From Spirochaetia bacterium (GTDB taxonomy: Bacteria > Spirochaetota > Spirochaetia > Treponematales > Breznakiellaceae), in contig BNUY01000164.1 in assembly GCA_025997715.1 (NCBI GenBank), positions 1-5,864 of the forward strand: a DNA stretch of 5,864 nucleotides, written 5' to 3'. This document shows positions 1 through 5,794 of this stretch, piece by piece. Position numbers and translations under genes: made by a program. The notes beneath the pieces are model-generated. The model was given only the letters and a program-made list of their open reading frames with translations. It was not told the origin of the DNA and ran no database searches. Position 1 is the stretch's first letter. The number at the start of each line of letters is the position of its first letter.

Positions 1-701
1 GGGTGCTTTCCGGGCTGATAAAGCCTACAAAGGGCACGGTGCTGGTGAACGGCATCAACACACGGAGCAAAAAAAACTTTATAGAATTACGCAAAACCCT
101 GGGCATGGTTTTTCAAAACCCGGAAAACCAAATTGTATTTGAAAAAGTACGGGACGATATTGCATTCGGCCTGCGCAACCTGAACTTTACCGATGCCGAA
201 ATTGAAACCCGGATTGACGAAATTTCAAAAACCATGGCCATAGAAAATTTTACCGATTCCTTTGAACTGAGCATGGGGCAAAAACAGCGGGTAGCCATTG
301 CCAGCGTCCTTGCCATGAACCCCCAGTGCATCGTCTTTGACGAACCCACGGCAATGCTCGACCCCAAGGGAAAAAAGGACATCCAAAATATTGTGGTGGA
401 ACTGCATAAGGCCGGGCTTACGGTGGTGTATGTTACCAACGTTATTGACGAGGTGCTTGTCGCCGACAGAATCATTGTGATAGAAAACGGCAGCATTAAA
501 GCGGAATTTCAAAAACATGAGCTTTTTGACAACATCGAAAAAATGAAGTCCTTCGGCCTGGAAATACCCCTGACCATGGACCTTCTGCATATATTGAAGC
601 AAAAGGGGATAGACATTTTTGTTAAGAAATGGGCCGTGGACGATGTTGCGAATAATATTTTTACCTACATCGAAATGATAAAGGACGAAATGAATGCTTA
701 A
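1..701 (+). CDS. ecfA: ECF transporter ATP-binding protein (EcfA/CbiO type), 5' end missing
   Basis: This is the cytoplasmic ATPase of an energy-coupling factor importer, which powers uptake of a vitamin or metal ion with a transmembrane EcfT and a separate S component. The gene enters from the left edge; the first visible in-frame codon is at position 3, and 232 residues remain. The visible part starts just after Walker A, so the P-loop is outside the window. Counting from position 3, the Q-loop is FQNPENQ (37-43), the signature is LSMGQ (89-93; usual form LSGGQ), Walker B is CIVFDEPT (109-116) and the D-loop is MLDP (118-121). The switch (H-loop) position reads VTNVIDE, with Asn146 where these ATPases normally have His. 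The stop overlaps the start of ecfT by 8 bp, which implies translational coupling. The ECF family is clear from the Q-loop/signature pattern and the EcfT neighbour. The substrate cannot be read from these two proteins; a biotin-type BioMN pair is one possibility. Confidence 0.92.
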   Translation, partial: VLSGLIKPTKGTVLVNGINTRSKKNFIELRKTLGMVFQNPENQIVFEKVRDDIAFGLRNLNFTDAEIETRIDEISKTMAIENFTDSFELSMGQKQRVAIASVLAMNPQCIVFDEPTAMLDPKGKKDIQNIVVELHKAGLTVVYVTNVIDEVLVADRIIVIENGSIKAEFQKHELFDNIEKMKSFGLEIPLTMDLLHILKQKGIDIFVKKWAVDDVANNIFTYIEMIKDEMNA

Positions 702-1251
702 TGTGATAAAATTCTTATCAATATTTGTTTATACCATCAGCATTTTCTTTTTTGACTGGCCCTTTATCGCCGCTTTTCCGGTAATCAATATCACGGCGAT
801 GATCCTTTGCCGGGTAAGCCCCCCTGCCGCAGCCCGGTACATCCTTTCGTTTTTACCCTTTGTCTTTTTGGCGGCGGTTTTTAATCTAATCCTGGGCTTT
901 GTGCAGGACGCGATCTATTTAACGGTCCGCCTGATTTTAATTTGCAACATTACCCAATGCTACAAAAAAGTGGTAAGCACCGGTGACCTTTGCAAGGTTA
1001 TCGAAGGGTTCAGCAAACCCCTGAAGGTATTCAACATTGACGGAAAAGATGTGTCCCTTATGGTAAGCATAAGCCTGGCGTTTATTCCCGTGTTACGCCG
1101 GGACTTTGATCAAATCAAAATGGCCTTACGGGCAAAGGGCATGAAAATAAACGCGCAGAATTTTAAGTACATGATAAAGCCCTTTTTTGTCGGCATCCTC
1201 AGCAGGACCAATGAAATATCCCAGGCGATACGGGCTAAAGGATACCAGTAA
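694..1251 (+). CDS. ecfT: ECF transporter transmembrane component (EcfT/CbiQ family)
   Basis: This is the integral membrane scaffold that links the ECF ATPases to the substrate-binding S protein. The 185-residue product is at the short end for EcfT proteins. Hydrophobic stretches lie near residues 5-38 (probably two helices), 48-70, 74-88 and 120-134, with a further apolar segment near 160-170. The family's two cytoplasmic coupling motifs, usually Ala-Arg-Gly or Ala-Arg-Ser, appear as Ala-Lys-Gly at 147-149 (in ALRAKGM) and at 181-183 (in AIRAKGY). Their spacing and position near the C-terminus fit EcfT. The start ATG lies inside the last codons of ecfA and is preceded by AAAGGA at 680-685, 8 nt upstream. 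The 3' end overlaps the convergent flavoprotein gene by 17 bp. The family call is firm, the substrate is unknown, and the S component is presumably upstream or elsewhere. Confidence 0.88.
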   Translation: MLNVIKFLSIFVYTISIFFFDWPFIAAFPVINITAMILCRVSPPAAARYILSFLPFVFLAAVFNLILGFVQDAIYLTVRLILICNITQCYKKVVSTGDLCKVIEGFSKPLKVFNIDGKDVSLMVSISLAFIPVLRRDFDQIKMALRAKGMKINAQNFKYMIKPFFVGILSRTNEISQAIRAKGYQ

Positions 1252-1816
1252 GGGCTGTTTTTATTTCGCCCCTCAGCGCATCGAAATCTATGTGCCCGCT
1301 GTCCGTGTTATGCGCCGTTATGCTTGCGTTAAGCTCTGCGTTAAAAGCTTTAAACACTAATTTCAACTGCTCCTCCATAAAACAAACTCCCTTGTCATCC
1401 TTCGATCCGTGGGCGCTTAACAACACCGCCTTCTTATGCCTTTCGATAGCAGTTATGCCCAATGAAAACTTTGCCTCAAAATATTGTTGACTCCGGTCGA
1501 GGAGGGCTTTTAAGGGCGCAGGAAACCCCAGCACATACACGGGGCTTGCGATAACCAAAACATCCGCCCTTTGTAACGCGGCATCCACCGGGAGAAAGTC
1601 ATCGTGCACGCAGGCGGGCTTTTTTTTACAGTACCCGCAATGGGTGCAGGGCTTTAAGGCCAGGGCATAGGTGTCAAGGGTGGTAACGTTTATGTTTTTA
1701 TATATGAGTCCCGCTTCTTCCAGCACCATTGCTGCCAAAGTATTGGTGACGCCGTTCTTCCGGGGAGATCCCGTAATCAACAGCAATTCTTTTTTGCCGG
1801 AATTTAGTTCGCCCAT
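1235..1816 (-). CDS. Flavodoxin-fold iron-sulfur flavoprotein / NAD(P)H-dependent FMN reductase family
   Basis: This is a 193-residue soluble FMN-binding electron-transfer protein. A short N-terminal strand (LLLITG, 11-16) runs into the FMN phosphate-binding loop GSPRKNGVTN (16-25). Next comes a compact cysteine motif, C57-x2-C60-x2-C63-x5-C69, which matches the CX2CX2CX4-7C pattern that binds a [4Fe-4S] cluster in archaeal Isf-type iron-sulfur flavoproteins. SPVY (91-94) is the typical second flavin-contact loop. The ATG is preceded by GGGAGG with a 5-nt spacer. That SD site lies within the last codons of ygiQ, whose TGA ends 1 nt upstream, so this is the last gene of the nfu-ygiQ operon. 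The gene converges on ecfT with a 17-bp overlap and no terminator between them. The flavodoxin-like fold is secure. Binding of a cluster by the four Cys is inferred from spacing, and the redox partner is unknown; YgiQ is a candidate from context. Confidence 0.87.
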   Translation of the reverse strand: MGELNSGKKELLLITGSPRKNGVTNTLAAMVLEEAGLIYKNINVTTLDTYALALKPCTHCGYCKKKPACVHDDFLPVDAALQRADVLVIASPVYVLGFPAPLKALLDRSQQYFEAKFSLGITAIERHKKAVLLSAHGSKDDKGVCFMEEQLKLVFKAFNAELNASITAHNTDSGHIDFDALRGEIKTALTGIL

Positions 1817-1817
1817 T

Positions 1818-3674
1818 TCATCCTCCCTTTACTAGACACTCCGGCCCGGCTCCAATCAAATCTTCCCGCCCGGCGGTCTTTAGCGCCTCAATCACAAGTG
1901 CCCTATTTTCCGGGCGGTTAAACTGTAGCAGACTACGCTGGAGCCGTTTCTCCCGCTCCCCTCTGGGTACCATTATGCCCTCCATGGTCCGGGGATCAAG
2001 GCCGGTACGGTACATCACCGCCGCCATGGTTCCTGGGGTTGGGTAGAAATCCTGCGCCTGTTCCGGAACAAAGCGGCTCTGCTTCATATACAGGGCCAGT
2101 TCTATGGCATCATTCAGGGTTGACCCGGGATGGCTGGAAATAAAGTAGGGGACAAGGTACTGCTTAAGCCCCAGCCGCGAATTTGTTTCCGCATAATCCC
2201 TGCGAAACTTTTCGTAGGTCCCATGCTCCCCCTTACCCATGGCCGCAAGCACGGCTGCAGAAATATGCTCCGGGGCAACCTTGAGCTGACCGCTTACATG
2301 GTGCCGGCAGAGGGTTTCCAGAAATTCCTTGCCGTGCAGTGCATCCAGTTCCAGGTAGTCGAAACGGATGCCGGATCGGATAAAGACTTTTTTAACCGTT
2401 TTGATGTTCCGTAACGCCTTGAGGGTTTCCATATACGGCCGGTGATCCGCCTTGAGCTGCGGGCAGATTTTGGGGTAGAGGCACTCCTTTCCCGGGCAAA
2501 AGCCGCCCGCCTCCTGGCGGGGACAGGCTGCGCCGTAGAAGTTTGCGGTGGGGCCGCCCACATCGTGGATGTAGCCCTTAAAGTCCCTATGGCGGGTCAG
2601 GGTTTCCGCTTCCCGGACCAGGCTTTCCCGGCTCCTGGCACTGACCGCCCGGCCCTGGTGGAAGGTGATGGCGCAGAAGGTACAGCCCCCGAAACAACCC
2701 CGGCTGGAAACCAGGGAGAAACACACTTCCTGTAAAGCCGGAATGCCCCCGGCAGTGTCATACATCGGATGAGCACGGCGCATATAGGGCAGCTCGTACA
2801 CCCGGTCCAGTTCCGCCGTGTCCAGAGGAAAAGCCGGAGGGTTCTGGAGGACCCAGCGGTCTCCGTCAGATTTTTCCGCCAGAGCTTTGGCGGTACCAGG
2901 ATCACTGTGCAATTTCTGAAGCATGAAGTGGTCAGCATAGGCCCGCAGAGAGGCGGGGTCGGCGCCCTTCACCGTTTCGTAGTCCGGCAGTTGGAAAACC
3001 CTGACGGCAAGTTCCGGCGGTATGCCCTGGGAGCGGACGCAACTACCCCGGACATCCCGGATGGCCTTGACCGGTTCCCCCTGCGCAAGACGCCGGGCTA
3101 TTTCCAGGATGGGACGCTCCCCCATGCCGTACACCAGGATATCCGCCTTGGAATCCAGCAGAATTGAGCGGCGCACCGTATCGGACCAGTAATCGTAGTG
3201 GGCAAACCGGCGGAGACCCGCTTCAATGCCGCCAATGATAACCGGGATGTCCTTGTAGGCTGCGCGTATGCCCTCGACGTATTTCAGGGTTGCCCGGTCG
3301 GGGCGAAACCCCGCCTTGCCGCCGGGGGAATAGGCATCCTCTCGACGGGGTTTCCGGGCGGCGGTATAGTGGGCAACCATGGAGTCCATGTTTCCGGCCC
3401 CAACCAGGAAGGCAAGGCGGGGACGGCCTAAAACGGTGTAGGATACGGGGGTTTCGGGCTGGGGAATAATCCCAACCCGGAACCCCTGGGCTTCGAGAAA
3501 ACGGGCAATCAGAGCGGCGGCAAATGAGGGATGATCCACATAGGCGTCGCCGGAAACAAAGACAAAATCACAGGATTCCCAACCCCGTTCCCCCATTTCG
3601 CGGAGGTTTACGGGGAGGAACCTACTGCGTTCCCGGAACCTACTGTGTTCCCGGAACCCCGGGCTAAACCCCAA
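1818..3674 (-). CDS. ygiQ: YgiQ family radical SAM protein
   Basis: This is a large cytoplasmic radical S-adenosylmethionine protein of the YgiQ/UPF0313 family; its reaction is not established. Numbering here is from the longer TTG start at 3692 (624 residues). An N-terminal cobalamin-binding-like region carries the family signatures FLP (25-27), SGDAYVDHPSF (47-57), GNMDSM (100-105) and AHYDYWSDTVRRS (164-176). The radical SAM motif is C333-x3-C337-x2-C340. A second cysteine group (C390, C399, C404, C410) follows, then the C-terminal DUF3362-like region with PYFISSHPG and QDFYPTPGT. I prefer the TTG at 3674 (residue 7): it is 4 nt after the upstream stop and has GGGAG (3688-3684) 9 nt ahead, giving 618 residues. 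The TTG at 3692 has no well-spaced SD. The ATG at 3596 has none either and would delete the conserved FLP. It is the middle gene of a three-gene operon and ends 1 nt before the flavoprotein. Residues 13-24 come from an 18-bp tandem duplication. Confidence 0.93.
   Translation of the reverse strand: MGFSPGFREHSRFRERSRFLPVNLREMGERGWESCDFVFVSGDAYVDHPSFAAALIARFLEAQGFRVGIIPQPETPVSYTVLGRPRLAFLVGAGNMDSMVAHYTAARKPRREDAYSPGGKAGFRPDRATLKYVEGIRAAYKDIPVIIGGIEAGLRRFAHYDYWSDTVRRSILLDSKADILVYGMGERPILEIARRLAQGEPVKAIRDVRGSCVRSQGIPPELAVRVFQLPDYETVKGADPASLRAYADHFMLQKLHSDPGTAKALAEKSDGDRWVLQNPPAFPLDTAELDRVYELPYMRRAHPMYDTAGGIPALQEVCFSLVSSRGCFGGCTFCAITFHQGRAVSARSRESLVREAETLTRHRDFKGYIHDVGGPTANFYGAACPRQEAGGFCPGKECLYPKICPQLKADHRPYMETLKALRNIKTVKKVFIRSGIRFDYLELDALHGKEFLETLCRHHVSGQLKVAPEHISAAVLAAMGKGEHGTYEKFRRDYAETNSRLGLKQYLVPYFISSHPGSTLNDAIELALYMKQSRFVPEQAQDFYPTPGTMAAVMYRTGLDPRTMEGIMVPRGEREKRLQRSLLQFNRPENRALVIEALKTAGREDLIGAGPECLVKGG
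3617..3657 (-). repeat. 18-bp tandem repeat inside the 5' end of ygiQ
   Basis: Two adjacent 18-bp units (3617-3634 and 3635-3652; plus-strand form GGAACCTACTGCGTTCCC) differ at one base, and a third unit begins with GGAAC (3653-3657). Eighteen is a multiple of three, so the repeat is in frame and encodes two near-identical hexapeptides, REHSRF and RERSRF, just before the conserved FLP. Each unit also contains an internal dyad, GGAAC-N7-GTTCC. It looks like a recent slippage duplication in the poorly conserved N-terminal lead of YgiQ. Confidence 0.85.
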
Positions 3675-3678
3675 GGGT

Positions 3679-3903
3679 TTATACTCCCACAACCGCCTTA
3701 ACTTCGGGGATTTCCTTCTTTAGATAGTTTTCAATCCCCATTTTAAGGGTCATCTGGGCCATAGGGCAGGTGCCGCAGGCCCCCGTCAGTTTGAGGGAAA
3801 CGGTCCCATCATCGGAAATGGACACGAATTCCACATCCCCGCCGTCGTTCTGAAGGGAAGGACGGACATTATTCAGGGCGAGTTTTACTTGTTCTTCAAG
3901 CAT
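3679..3903 (-). CDS. NifU-like Fe-S cluster carrier (Nfu domain protein)
   Basis: The 74-residue product is a stand-alone NifU C-terminal (Nfu) domain, a scaffold/carrier that binds a [4Fe-4S] cluster and passes it to client proteins. It starts MLEEQVKLAL, includes the conserved RPSLQNDGGDVEFV stretch (14-27), and carries the cluster-binding C43-x2-C46 in GACGTCPMAQMTL. The length matches a single Nfu domain with nothing extra. The reading frame stays open upstream to an ATG at 4020, but I chose the ATG at 3903. It has AAGGAG 6 nt ahead, begins exactly at the domain boundary, and the upstream extension would run through two operator-like dyads and carries no Nfu-like sequence. It is the first gene of the operon with ygiQ and the flavoprotein. 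The next start is 4 nt past its stop. A radical SAM client directly downstream fits a local cluster-delivery role (inference). Confidence 0.93.
   Translation of the reverse strand: MLEEQVKLALNNVRPSLQNDGGDVEFVSISDDGTVSLKLTGACGTCPMAQMTLKMGIENYLKKEIPEVKAVVGV
3684..3688 (-). promoter_or_regulatory. Ribosome binding site deciding the ygiQ start
   Basis: GGGAG on the minus strand lies over the last codons of the nfu gene and sits 9 nt before the TTG at 3674. No comparable site precedes the TTG at 3692 at a workable distance, or the ATG at 3596. It supports a TTG start coupled to termination of the upstream gene. Confidence 0.55.
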
Positions 3904-3909
3904 GGCATA

Positions 3910-3915
3910 CTCCTT
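3910..3915 (-). promoter_or_regulatory. Ribosome binding site deciding the nfu start
   Basis: AAGGAG on the minus strand ends 6 nt before the ATG at 3903. This near-perfect Shine-Dalgarno sequence is the main reason to place the nfu start here and not at the in-frame ATG at 4020. An imperfect stem (3932-3948, GCGAGCC/GGTTCGC on the minus strand with one G-U pair and a 3-nt loop) lies 16 nt upstream of it in the leader. Confidence 0.8.
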
Positions 3916-3970
3916 ATTCTTTACATCGGAAGCGAACCAACGGCTCGCAATCTCCTTTACGTAATCATGA

Positions 3971-3988
3971 GTATTATGGTAATAATAC
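3971..3988. promoter_or_regulatory. 18-bp perfect dyad in the nfu leader (candidate operator)
   Basis: GTATTAT-GGTA-ATAATAC has two perfect 7-bp arms around a 4-bp centre. If the minus-strand promoter at 3998-4026 is real, this dyad lies within about 20 bp downstream of its start point, a usual place for a repressor site. The arms are AT-rich, so a strong RNA hairpin is less likely than protein binding. No regulator gene is visible in the window. Confidence 0.45.
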
Positions 3989-3997
3989 CCTTTGTTG

Positions 3998-4026
3998 AAT
4001 ATACCGTTTTTCAATCCCATTGAAAA
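3998..4026 (-). promoter_or_regulatory. Candidate sigma-70 promoter for the nfu-ygiQ-flavoprotein operon
   Basis: On the minus strand, TTTTCA (4026-4021; 4 of 6 matches to TTGACA) is followed after 17 bp by TATATT (4003-3998; 5 of 6 matches to TATAAT). Transcription would start near 3991, leaving a leader of about 88 nt before the nfu ATG. This is weaker than the facing promoter, and its -35 box overlaps the -35 box of that promoter. Other AT-rich matches nearby have poorer spacing. Confidence 0.4.
4008..4026. promoter_or_regulatory. 19-bp perfect dyad covering both -35 boxes (candidate shared operator)
   Basis: TTTTCAAT-CCC-ATTGAAAA has two perfect 8-bp arms around a 3-bp centre. It covers the -35 hexamers proposed for both divergent promoters, so a bound protein would affect the operon and pfk together. 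There is no T-run after it on either strand in terminator position, and it sits between divergent genes, so a terminator is unlikely. Confidence 0.5.
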
Positions 4027-4048
4027 GGGTTTCGTTAATGGTTATAAT
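4020..4048 (+). promoter_or_regulatory. Near-consensus sigma-70 promoter for pfk
   Basis: TTGAAA (4020-4025; 5 of 6 matches) is followed by a 17-bp spacer and a perfect TATAAT (4043-4048). Transcription should begin around 4055, giving a leader of about 28 nt that contains the pfk Shine-Dalgarno AGGGGG (4072-4077), 5 nt before the ATG. It is the best promoter match in the window. The palindrome CAATATTG (4050-4057) lies at the expected start site. Confidence 0.75.
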
Positions 4049-4082
4049 ACAATATTGCAAAAGATAAAAACAGGGGGCGCCT

Positions 4083-5435
4083 ATGAGTGAAAACGAAACC
4101 TTCGATTTTACGATTGAGGAGTTGGGAAACCGCAATATCCATTCGCCTATCGCCATGTCAAAAACCCATGGGGACATGATCGCGAATTATGTTACGGATG
4201 ACGAGTTCGTTCTGCTCAAGCCCCAGGCAAAGCTGGGCGCACAGGCCGCTGTCAAGCGCAGCCATGTGGTTGAATGCGCTGGACCCCGGGAAATGATCTA
4301 CTTTACCCCCCACCATGTTCATGCGGGAATCGTAAGCTGCGGGGGCCTCTGTCCGGGGATCAACGATGTGATCCGGTCTATTGTCCGCTGCCTCTCCCGC
4401 TACGGGGTAACCCGGATTTCGGGGATCCGCTACGGTTACAAGGGATTCCTCCCGGAATACAAGTTCGATATTTTGCCCCTTACCATGAAAAATGTGGATG
4501 ATATCCACAAACTGGGGGGCACCTTCCTGGGCAGCGCCCGCGGCGGCGGCAAAGAGGTTGCCAAAATCGTGGACGCCATTGAACAGCTTAACCTGAATAT
4601 CCTCTTTACCATCGGCGGCGACGGCACCCAGCGGGGTTCCCTGGATATTGCCAACGAAATTGAAAAGCGGGGATTGAAAATTGCCACCGTGGGTATCCCC
4701 AAGACGGTTGACAACGATTTCTTTTTCATCGACCGCTCCTTCGGCTTTGACACGGCGGTTGCCGAGGCGGTGGAGGTGGTAACCGCCGCCCACATGGAGG
4801 CCAATTCCCAGATCAACGGCATCGGCCTGGTAAAGGTGATGGGCCGGGAATCGGGGTTTATCGCCGCCCATACCGCCCTGGCCAGTCACGAAGTGAATTT
4901 CGTGCTTATCCCCGAGGTACCCTTTGATCTGGACGGCCCCAACGGTTTCCTCCATCACCTGGAGGACCGGATTAACCGGCGGCACCATGCGGTGATACTG
5001 GTCGCCGAAGGGGCTCTGCAGGATCAGCTGATAACGGAAGTAAAAACCGACGCCGGTGGAAATATTAAGCTGGCCGATGTGGGCACCTATATGCGGGACC
5101 GGATTCAGAAGTTTTTTGATGACAAGAAAATCGAGACCAACCTCAAGTATATCGACCCCAGCTATATGATCCGTTCCGCCCCGGCGGTGCCCAGTGACTC
5201 CATTTACTGCGAGCGGCTCGGTAACGCGGCGGCCCACGCAGCCATGGCGGGAAAAACAAAGCTCATTATAGGACTCGTGAACAATGAATTTGTGCACCTC
5301 CCCACCAAGGTGGTTATTTCCCACCGCAGCCATGTGGACCCCGAGGGCAGCCTCTGGCGGGATACCCTGGATGCAACCCACCAGCCGGTACTGATGACAA
5401 ATAACGATACTGCTTTCACCAATGAGTTCAGTTAA
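4083..5435 (+). CDS. pfk: 6-phosphofructokinase, long group II type (ATP- or PPi-dependent)
   Basis: This cytoplasmic glycolytic enzyme phosphorylates fructose 6-phosphate to fructose 1,6-bisphosphate. The 450-residue product is longer than E. coli PfkA (320) because of an N-terminal lead of about 80 residues, as in the long group II enzymes of spirochaetes, plants and trypanosomatids. Visible motifs are CGGLCPGIN (86-94), GSARGGGKE (150-158), the phosphoryl-donor loop GGDGTQRG (178-185), the catalytic loop GIPKTVDND (204-212; Asp210 is the expected base), MGRESGFIA (253-261) for sugar-phosphate binding, and [10 protein letters not shown] (357-366). Gly181 is the residue found in ATP users, whereas Lys207 is the residue typical of pyrophosphate-dependent enzymes. 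This combination is known from ATP-dependent trypanosomal and plant-like enzymes. I therefore favour ATP as donor, but sequence alone does not settle it. The start is supported by AGGGGG and a strong promoter. It appears monocistronic; no clear T-rich terminator follows. Confidence 0.93.
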   Translation: MSENETFDFTIEELGNRNIHSPIAMSKTHGDMIANYVTDDEFVLLKPQAKLGAQAAVKRSHVVECAGPREMIYFTPHHVHAGIVSCGGLCPGINDVIRSIVRCLSRYGVTRISGIRYGYKGFLPEYKFDILPLTMKNVDDIHKLGGTFLGSARGGGKEVAKIVDAIEQLNLNILFTIGGDGTQRGSLDIANEIEKRGLKIATVGIPKTVDNDFFFIDRSFGFDTAVAEAVEVVTAAHMEANSQINGIGLVKVMGRESGFIAAHTALASHEVNFVLIPEVPFDLDGPNGFLHHLEDRINRRHHAVILVAEGALQDQLITEVKTDAGGNIKLADVGTYMRDRIQKFFDDKKIETNLKYIDPSYMIRSAPAVPSDSIYCERLGNAAAHAAMAGKTKLIIGLVNNEFVHLPTKVVISHRSHVDPEGSLWRDTLDATHQPVLMTNNDTAFTNEFS

Positions 5436-5451
5436 AGCCTGCTGACAAAGC

Positions 5452-5481
5452 CGGGAGGAGTGGGACATGCCGGGCGCTCAT
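5452..5481 (-). repeat. Inverted, diverged fragment of the 69-bp repeat unit
   Basis: Read on the minus strand from 5481, this begins ATG and then matches the start of the 69-bp unit: 21 of 24 bases agree over the eight codons 5475-5452, with one codon deleted near the ATG. Thirteen bases are an exact reverse complement of unit 1 (5452-5464 against 5576-5588), so the pfk 3' region could pair with the first repeat in RNA. Confidence 0.6.
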
Positions 5482-5555
5482 GCTGTTGGGGGAATCCACT
5501 CCGGGAGCCCGGCCCCAGGGGGCCCGAATAGGTCTCCCTACGCAGGGAAACCCAA

Positions 5556-5741
5556 ATGCATTCGGCCCGTCACGCCCCACTCCTCCCGCTGCGTCATCAT
5601 TATATCGCCGAACTAAGGGGGGGAATGCATTCGGCCCGTCACGCCCCGCTCCCCCCGCTGCGCCGTCACTATATCGCCGAACTGAGTGGGGAAATGCATT
5701 CGACCCGTCACGCCCCGCTCCTCCCGCTGCGTCATCATTAT
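5556..5741 (+). repeat. 69-bp tandem repeat, two full copies and a partial third
   Basis: Units begin at 5556, 5625 and 5694 with ATGCATTCG, a period of exactly 69 bp. Units 1 and 2 differ at 8 of 69 positions, mostly transitions. Unit 3 matches unit 1 at 46 of 48 positions, then diverges abruptly after 5741. Each full unit carries TTCGGC near its start and GCCGAA near its end, so adjacent units can form a 6-bp stem across their junction (5607-5612 with 5630-5635). The period equals 23 codons and keeps a frame open that would read MHSARHAPLLPLRHHYIAEL per unit, but other frames are open too. I read it as a non-coding repeat, possibly dispersed in the genome. Confidence 0.9.
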
Positions 5742-5756
5742 TGAATCTTATAAAAC

Positions 5757-5773
5757 CACCGGCTTTGCCGGTG
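5757..5773 (-). terminator. GC hairpin, weak terminator-like on the minus strand
   Basis: CACCGGC-TTT-GCCGGTG forms a perfect 7-bp stem with a 3-nt loop. Read on the minus strand it is followed by GGTTTTATAAG, a short T-run; on the plus strand it is followed by AGACTTGAA, with no T-run. It could weakly terminate leftward transcription, stabilise the pfk mRNA 3' end after readthrough, or be part of the repeat locus. No minus-strand gene ending here is recognised. Confidence 0.35.
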
Positions 5774-5794
5774 AGACTTGAAAAGGCTATGCCG

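Noticed and set aside
1252..1277. Possible terminator AGGGC...GCCCCT after ecfT
   Set aside because: The stem is only 4-5 bp with the T-run in the loop rather than after it, and it lies within the convergent flavoprotein coding sequence.
2130..3431. Several plus-strand frames of 77-132 codons and minus-strand alternatives inside ygiQ
   Set aside because: They are frame shadows of the GC-rich ygiQ gene, without ribosome sites or family motifs.
1818..3596. YgiQ starting at the first ATG (3596)
   Set aside because: It has no ribosome site and would remove the FLP segment that the family conserves upstream of this Met.
3904..4020. N-terminal 39-residue extension of the NifU-like protein from the ATG at 4020
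   Set aside because: The extension has no Nfu-like sequence, covers operator-like dyads and the predicted transcription start, and the ATG at 3903 has an AAGGAG site at ideal distance.
4158..5468. Long minus-strand open frame (436 codons) opposite pfk
   Set aside because: It is the antisense shadow of a strongly conserved phosphofructokinase and has no recognisable domain; the plus strand has the promoter, ribosome site and family motifs.
5556..5741. CRISPR array
   Set aside because: The units are contiguous with no unique spacers between them and the 69-bp period is one whole repeat; no cas gene is present.
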